From the NCBI RefSeq assembly GCF_020536995.1, contig NC_068359.1, forward strand, positions 123,779,272 to 123,843,271: DNA of 64,000 nt, read 5' to 3'. This stretch comes from Dreissena polymorpha. Lineage: Eukaryota; Mollusca; Bivalvia; Myida; Dreissenidae. Positions 22,401 through 31,400 of the stretch are shown one piece after another. Position 1 is the first letter of the stretch; every line of letters starts with the position of its first letter. A program made the translations under genes and the position numbers. The notes below the pieces were generated by a model that saw nothing but the letters and a program-made list of their open reading frames with translations, did not search any database and had not been told where the DNA came from.

Positions 22401-25400
22401 CGAAGGTTGAGCAATTTTATTTACCCAAGTGCTCAAACGAAGACTGACAGATAAAACAGAAACTTGTCAAACTGTAAATTTAAGTTATGCAAATGTACTG
22501 TTTTTGTTTATATAAAATAGGTTAATGGAATCATATTTTAAGTTTAGTTGGCCTAATGCCTATTTCAATAAAGTATTCTCCATTTCTGGTGTGACATCTC
22601 GATAACGAGGTCACCATGTATAAAGTAGTAAATGTTATTGCAGGTGTGTATGGAACTATAGGCTTTGCCTGGTTTAACCAAAGACCTATAGAATACACAG
22701 ATTGGAAACTTCGCGCCTTATCGGGCTATCTCGCGGCGGGGTCACGTGGTCGAGAAACTGATAAGAACATTTTGGATCAGCAGACGATTTATTCCATAAA
22801 TCAATCGGAGGAGTCCGAAGATAGCCGATGTATCACGATTGCGATAAGACAGCGACGTGTCCAGTAGCAACGGCTACGATTATCGAGCAAAGTTATGCGA
22901 AAATGTTACGGCGCTATTGAAAGGCGGCTGTAACTTGGTCAATAATGATCTAATTATTATAAAATAAAGTTTCATAGAAACATGAGTAACATCGCTGCGA
23001 GAATGCCGTTGAATAATTTATTTGAAAGGCTTTTGCTGATAAAATTTTCTTGTATACATTTTTAATTCAAACATTTAAAACCTTATAAAATAATATTATT
23101 TCAAAACGGATAGATATATGTGGACACATAGATCTAGGTCTCTGATAAAAACAACATTACAGTATAATAAATGCTATGATCGTTCAATCCAAAAACGGTT
23201 TCAGTTAGTCTTATTTCAATATTGATTCTGTGGATTTTTTCAATTTTTGTATTCTCTATTTTTTATTTAGATCTTATTCATGAGTTATAGGTTATTAAAG
23301 TTTTGTTTGTAACCAAGTTTTTTTTATTGGTAATTAATAAAAGCTCTAAGTGTCATGGACTAGGATTTCGCGAAAAGAAAAAAAACACAACATTTCACGC
23401 GCGTGTTTATTGTCGGATCAATTAGCGAACTGAAGGAGATGTTATGTTTGTGTGAAAAATGACAAAGGTATTCACAATGAACCAAAGCATGTTTGACGAC
23501 AGGTGTGTACAATTTGGTATAAGAGCTAAAAATTGTACCAACTTTGTACAAGGCCAAAATCCTTTAAAATGAACATTTTCCTCCAGTTTGTTTAATTCAA
23601 ACCTAGATGAACATATCACCAAGCATAAAAATCTGACTTTATCTATTTGGGATGAAAAATGAAAAAGTTTATCAAAAAGAACAAAAACACGTTTGACAGC
23701 AATCGTGTACAACATAGGAAAAGAGCTTAAAATTGTACCAACATTGTATAAGGCCAAATCCTTTAAATTGAACATTTTCTTCTACGTTTTTGTAATTTAT
23801 ACTTAGATTAACATCTCTCCTAGCATAAAAATTATACTTCAACGATTTGGGATGAGAAATAGAATTTTTTTTTTAAAGAAACAAACCACTTTGGCGACAG
23901 GTGTGAAAATGATTGAATGAAATAACAGTATAAAATTGTACAAAGGCAAAATCCTTGAAAATGCCTTATTTTCGTCTACTTTTTATAAATCATACCTAGA
24001 TTAACATCTCACCTAGCATAACCATCTTACTTAATCAATCTGTGATGAGAAATGAAGAAGTTTTTGAAAAAAATCGTTTGGGCCTTTCAATTTTTTTATC
24101 GAAAATGAACAAATCCATTGTTCTCTTTTCAGATGTTCAACAATGTTCAAATTCCGATAAATTAATAATACATAAGAATAATAACTACCAAAACCTGAAG
24201 AATTATCAACAAAGAAAATAAAAACTTATTTTTATTTACACAAAAAAATATTCAATATGTCTGTTTGTGGCGACCGACTTTGCCTATAATTGATTGCTTT
24301 AAAACAAAATGGCCGACAGAAGCTGGAACAGGGAAGAATTTACAGGTACACCGGCATCTCCAAAATCGATGTCACGTGACCCACGTCCGCCGTTAGATAG
24401 TATCGCCTATCGCTATCGCAAAGAGTTTCCAATCTGTGTTATCTATAGGTCTTTGGCTTAACACACTGTAAAAGAACTGATATTGATTTAACAGGAATTA
24501 AATTAATCTTTGAATGATTTATTGATGCATTGTTTTTATTAATTCAGTAATTGTGTGTCTCGTTTTCTTAACTGATCGATATGCCGTCACCAGAGAATAA
24601 TAGTTTAAAGTTGACCCTACTTGTTAGCGAATATTTTCTAGACAGTAGGGTAAACTCCCTGAGTTCATTTTCCTTTGAGTCAGACATTTTTAGCGCTGAA
24701 GATTTTAAAGATAATTTTTGTTTTACATGATTTGAAACTTTATAACAAAAAGTTTACCCTTGGTACTCAAGATAGAAAAAAAATCTAAATAAAATGTTAT
24801 CAAATAAGTTCTCAAGATGAAAACAGTATTGATAACTTCTTGCTGGTGACAGTATGAAATTCAGAAATCGCAGTTATCCATCATCTTTAAATCATCAGCA
24901 TTTTGGATGGTTTTTACACTACACAGCATTCACTAAAGGCTGAATATTGAACAGATTACCTTATTCTGTAATTATCGAAGTCTATATTCAGTGGTTTGTT
25001 CTGTTTTTATAGATTTCACGGTAAAATATGTGTTTAACTTAATAAGCCTTTCTGACAAGCACGAGTTTACCTTCTGGCAGACGCATATAGATGAGAAATA
25101 ACCAAATATTCTTTCCAATTAACACCACTTACTGAATGAAGAATCCGTTAGCTCACAAACAACAGTATTCAGTATTAACATAATGTTTAAATCTTTATAT
25201 TTGCATACTTTTCTGTGTCACCAGCAGTGCTCCCAATGGTTCAGTTGTTGTAAAGTTTCAATAGACACTAGAAGTGGCATTTTATTTGAATTGTAATACA
25301 GTAGACTCTCTGTAAACCGGACGGTCTCGGGACCGGCCTGATCGTCCGGTTTTCAGAGAGTTCCGGTTTACCAAGAGTTTTCATATTGCCGAAATATACA

Positions 25401-28400
25401 TGGTATGCATTGTGTACAGAATCACATAAAAATAAAACAAACCATATACATTTACATGTACCATGTGATAACTGTACGCAGGTACTGATGATGTTAATTG
25501 CATTCTTAAAAAATATGTTTTAAATCAATCAAAGGCAAAAAAAATTCCATACCAACTAGTTTGATTAACCCCAAAGTGAGCGTGGTGCTTTATACATGTA
25601 CGTACGTGGCATTTGTCATATAGGCGAGTGACGACACAAATAAGATTGTTGTAGATACATGATTTATTATTCAATACATACATGTACCACATTTCATAAA
25701 ACATACACACAAGCAAAAAACAGCGTCATAATTATTTTTTTAAGATATTCATAATCTCAAAACTTGAATTCTTGAAGTTTACGGTTTCACAAAAAAGTCC
25801 AAGATCACTCTCTGCTTGAAAGCACATTTCTCCTTTACGATCTTATTTTCTGCAATGTTAAGGAGGGTGTCTGTTTTGGTTGAGAAGTTGATTCTGTGAT
25901 GAGCTTTATCTTATCCTCTAACGTAAGCTCTACGCGTCTGCGTTTAGCTAGAGGCTGCGACATTTAAGATGCGTTCGAAATTAGTAAACGGCAATGAATG
26001 AATTTGCATACGGAGGGATGGATATTTAACAGTCATATTTCTAACAGTTTATCTGACAAACAAACAAACAACCATTTCAGCGTTAAAAACATGGCTATAA
26101 GATCTTTTAAAATACCCAAGAAACTCACAAGAAAGTGATAGTCGCAACGACATGCATTAATTTTTTAATTAAATTGTTTATCATAGGCGATAATAAATAA
26201 TTAATAAAACGATCGAGTCAATCACTTTTTGGTGTTACCGCACGTCTATTATAGACATTCACAGTTTGTTTTACATTACTTAATCGGACTCCCATAGCGC
26301 GGTAACGACTTGACATCTTTATGGTATGTTTAATCCGATTATCGATAATTGCGTGAGCAAAATGTGTGACACCGCACTCGCTGTGCTGACTAGGTATTGT
26401 TATGTTCACGCCTCGGGCATCTTGAGAATTTAGACCGTCCTGTATACTCAATGTATTTTACGTTGAAAATGACCAAATTTACGGAGATACCCGTCCGGTT
26501 TCCGGTTTTCAGAGAGTTCGGTTTATTCAACATTTTTTAACAAAGAAATAGAAGGAGAAAATACGGGACTGGCCCGACCGTCCGGAATCGGGAGAGTTCC
26601 GGTATTCAGAGAGTCCGGTATTGGCAGAGTCTACTGTACATGTAGGGAATTGATAATCTAATCAATGCTTGAGACAAATATGTGTCAGTGTTAAGATTGA
26701 ATGTGTTCCACTCATGGGCAATTAAATGGGTACTGATAATCAACTATTTTTCAATGAAAATAAGCCAGAAACCAAGTACTTATTTAACAAAATAGATTTA
26801 AAGATATTATTCTAAAAGCCTGATCAGCTGAGATTGAAGAGCTTGTTAGTATAGAATTGTATTGTTAACCAGTCCGACTCATTTAGGGCCAAATAACCTA
26901 GTTTTTTGCGGGCGTTTCAAAATATTTGTGTTTCATTACCTCTTTTCCAAATTATTACATTTGCTGTATATAACTAAATCTTCTTGATATTAAATTTTGT
27001 TTAAATTGTTGGTGACCAAAAATAATGTTTCGGTATATAGTCTTATAATTCGCCCCATTTGGTGCAAAAAGGTACCATGTGCCATTGACTTTTAATAACA
27101 CATGGTATTTGTTTGCACCAATGGGGAGGTATGCATGTAAATCCGGGGATTTAAAATGGCTTGAGCATGCCCAATAAAACCCTTAACTTTGTTAATTATA
27201 TATTAAGCTGACTCTAAATTAATGTAGACCCATTCCTATAGAAACATTTTATAAGACACCATGATGTTCCAGACTGTGTGTTGTATTGAAGTGTGTTGAT
27301 TGTTAAGTAACATCTACAGGGCTCAACATTAAAGGTTGTCCTTTTGCCCCTGCAAGTAAAAGTTGGGTCTGGGCAAGTTATTTTATAATCTAGTTGTCCG
27401 CCCGGCCAAGTGCAAAAAAGAACAAAATGCATGTAATTTAGACTTTCATTAGCCTTTAATTGCAGTAATCATTTTGTTAAATGTTCGAAAATAAAAAAGG
27501 TTTTGTGGTGTATCATTTTGATCTTTATTAAAAAATATGAGGTTTACAGTTAATGTGATATTTCATGTTTGGGCAAGCGGCTTTACATTCAGGGCAAGTA
27601 GATTTTCTAAGTACTTGCCCGGTAGGGCAAGTTGGTTTTTCGGTTAATGTTGAGCCCTGATCTATAGTCATATCTTCAAAATGTCATGTACATTTTGTTA
27701 TTGTATTTTTAGCTCACCTGAGCACAACGTGCTCATGGTGAGCTTTTGTGATCGCCTTTTGACTGAAGTCCGTTGTGCGTTGTGCGACATCAACATTTGC
27801 CTTGTTAACTCTCTATGGCTATAGTAAAACCTTGTTAACACTCTAGAGGCCGCATTTATTTTCCGATCTTCATGAAACTTGCTCAGAAGATTTGTCCCAA
27901 TGATATCTTGGATGAGTTCAAAAATGGTAACCTTTGCTTGGAAAACATGGCCGCCAGGAGGTGGGGCATTTTTCCTTATATGGCTATTGTAAAACCTTGT
28001 TAACACTCTAGAGGCCACATTTATGAGCGACTTTGGGCCTTTCAGGCCCTCTTTTTCTGAAGTCTTATTTGCAGATTTTTACAAACAATATATGAATACC
28101 ATGAAGGATTTAATTTGTGTTATTATTATTTACAGTTAAGTCTTATAAGCAGTTTCAAGGGGGGCGGACGCGGCGTACGCCCCTTCCCCTAAAATCGTCA
28201 AAGTAAAGTCAATTTGTTTGATGTTTAACACTTAACTAGATCTTAACCACCTATTTAAACTCATTTTTCTTCATTTTCGTACACAACATTTCCCACTACT
28301 CACAAACAATCGCTATGTTTTAACTTAAGACTCTCTGTTGCCCGGTTTTTCAAGTCGAACTTTGCGGTTCTGATGTATCCCTCTTTTTGCACATTAATTC

Positions 28401-31400
28401 TCTTTTCGCTGCATTTAAACGTATAAACAATGCACTTTTTGGCATTATAAGAAGGTACTTTGATGAAAATACAAAAGGTGTGATATGCTCGAGAAGTGGT
28501 TGTCAAAGCCTTCAAAATCACTAAATTGTGGAGCTTCCGGGGGGCTTCACCCCATGCAAATCTTTAAATATCACGCCCCCCCTAACCAAAAATCCTGGAT
28601 CTGCCCCTGAGTCTTGCATAGTTTTAATCTTTAGGTTGTGACATAACATTTAAAAAGCAGATATGACCTCTTTTGTGACACATCAGTCTTGCAAGTTATT
28701 TTGTACGGTGCCAACAAAAAGAACTTCCTGTGTAATAAATAATATAAATTATTTGGTATTTATTGACAATTTAACTACAATTATACGGTTTTACACATGT
28801 TTGTTCCAGTATTTCAATATTTATAGAGAAACCTTAATATTACTCTACTTCTTATTTTTCAGCCTATTCCTACAATTGTATCGTAGCAAATGTAATAGAA
28901 GTAAAACTGACAAGCATTTGCAGTAGTAAGGTTACACTCAGCTATTCAATATTTGACTCAAAGACTGCGGAAAGTTGTGAATATCGATGTTGGAACTGTA
29001 CGGCAAAATATCGAGAGCTTGGCTCATCAGATGGTGGTCTTCGCAAGGTCGAGTACTCACACCTTAACGCTGATGGAGAAATCAGACTAGATGGACTGTC
29101 TGCGGAGAGTAATTACAGTATTCATTTGAAATGCGGAGCTATACAATCAAATGAAGTATTCTTTTTTACTGAAGGTTAGCTGCTCAGCATGCATAAGTAT
29201 TGTAGTACTAATTTTGCCCCCCTTCGAAGAAGAGGGGGTATATTGTTTTGCACATGTCGGTCGGTCGGTCCGTCCACCAGATGGTTTCCGGATGATAACT
29301 CAAGAACGTGTAGGCCTAGGATCATGAAATTTCATAGGTACATTGATCATGACTGGCAGATGACCCCTATTTATTTTCAGGTCACTAGGTCAAAGGTCAA
29401 GGTCACAGTGACTCAAAATAGTAAAATGGTTTCCGGATGATAACTCAAGAATGCTAAGGCCTAGGATCATGAAACTTCATAGGTACATTGATCATGACTC
29501 GCAGATGACCCTTAATGATTTTCAGGTCACTTGGTCAAAGGTCAAGGTCACAGTGACTCGAAATAGTAAAATGGTTTCCGGATGATAACTCAAGAATGCT
29601 TACGCCTAGGATCATGAAACTTTATAGGTTCATTAATCATGACTGGCAAATGACCCCTATTGATTTTCAGGTCACAAGGTCATAGGTCAAGGTCACAGTG
29701 ACTCAAAACAGTAAAATGGTTTCCGTATGATAACTCAAGAATGCTTACGCCTAGGATCATGAAACTTCATAGGTACATTTATAATGACTGGCAGATGACC
29801 CCTGTTGATTTTCAGGTCACTAGTTGTTTTTGTCCTGTCTGTCTGTCATTCTGTCCCAAAACTTTAACCTTGGTTAAAGTTTTTTATGTCTGTCGGTCCG
29901 TCCACCAGATGGTTTCCGGATGATAACTCAAGAAGCTTAGGCCTAGGATCATAAAACTTCATAGGTACATTGATCATGAATGGCAGATGACCCCTATGAA
30001 TTTTCAGGTCACAATAAAATAGTAAAATGGTTTCCGGATGATAATTCAAGAATGCTTAAGCCTAGGATCATGAAACTTTATAGGTACATTGATCATGACT
30101 GGCAGATGACCCCTATTGATTTTCAGGTCACTAGGTCAAAGGTCAAGGTCACAGTGACAAAAAACATATTCACACAATGGCTAACACTACAACTGACAGC
30201 CCATATGGGGGGCATGCATGTTTTACAAACAGCCCTTGTTTGGATTTCATTTAATTTTTTGTCATATATCTGTTTACATATTGCAGGACATTGTAATTTG
30301 TATGCCCCCGGATCGAATGATCTGGGGTATATTGTTTTTGGCCTGTCTGTCTGTCATTGTATCTGTCTGTCAAAAAACATAACCTTGGTCATTACTTTTG
30401 CACTATTGATGATAGCAACTTGATATTTGGCATGCATGTGTATCTCATGGAGCTGCACATTTTGAGTGGTGAAAGGTCAAGGTCATTCTTTAAGGTCAAA
30501 GGTAAAAAAAAATCTAAGCAGCGCATTAGGGGGCATTGTGTTTCTGACAAACACATCTCTTGTTTAATACATAAACTACAATAACTTGCACATTTTGTTG
30601 GATTTTGTTGATAATTTTTAGGATAGTACATTCACATTGTCACATTGCACTGAAAACTTGGCGTCTGTATTTTTTGTCCATGATCAATCATAAAAAATAA
30701 TTAAGCTGTTGAATAAATTGTATGCTAAAAGCCTGTCATGTAGATGGTAAGAGGTTTGAATTAAACAAAATACATTGATATGCTTTATGAGCAGACTTAC
30801 ATTGCTGTAAAGAAGGAATTTGATTTTATTACCAGCATAAGTGAAAGCATGTTTGTTTGCAAATATTTTCATAAAATGAATTTTCTCCTAAGAAAATTTA
30901 GAAGCCTTTAAATAAACTTTGCATATGCTAACAATCAATTTGGCAAATTTTCATGATCTTAATTAACCTTATCCCACTCAGAGGCAAAGTGAAAATGGCT
31001 ATGTGAAAAACAGCATAAACCAGAACAGCCTGCAAGTAACTCACAGTCTGTTCAGGTTTTATGCTGTTTACTGCTCATCAGTATATAAGGGTTGAAAATA
31101 ATGCCTTTAAAACTTTAATCTGGGAAGAAATGTTTTTAATTAAATTGAACTTTCTGGGGGACTACAAATGTTTCAAAGATACGTATATAATCGGTAAATG
31201 GTTAAGGGATAGGTATTTGAAAATGCTATTGAAATCAGATTCTGCTTACAAAGCATTACAGTTTAATTGTTCAGATACCAATAGCAATAACAGCTGGCTG
31301 TGTTAAGTACTCCAGAAGGGCTGAAGGGGTAATCAAAAAGGAGAAGATCGCACCCTTTTATTTCTCCATTCAGTTTTTGCCCTAAACAAAGCATTTAATT

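Noticed and set aside
23360-23775. Minus-strand 117-codon frame in the short CAAAGACC element
   Set aside because: It crosses internal ~200-bp units, is disrupted in the sibling copy and reads repetitively.
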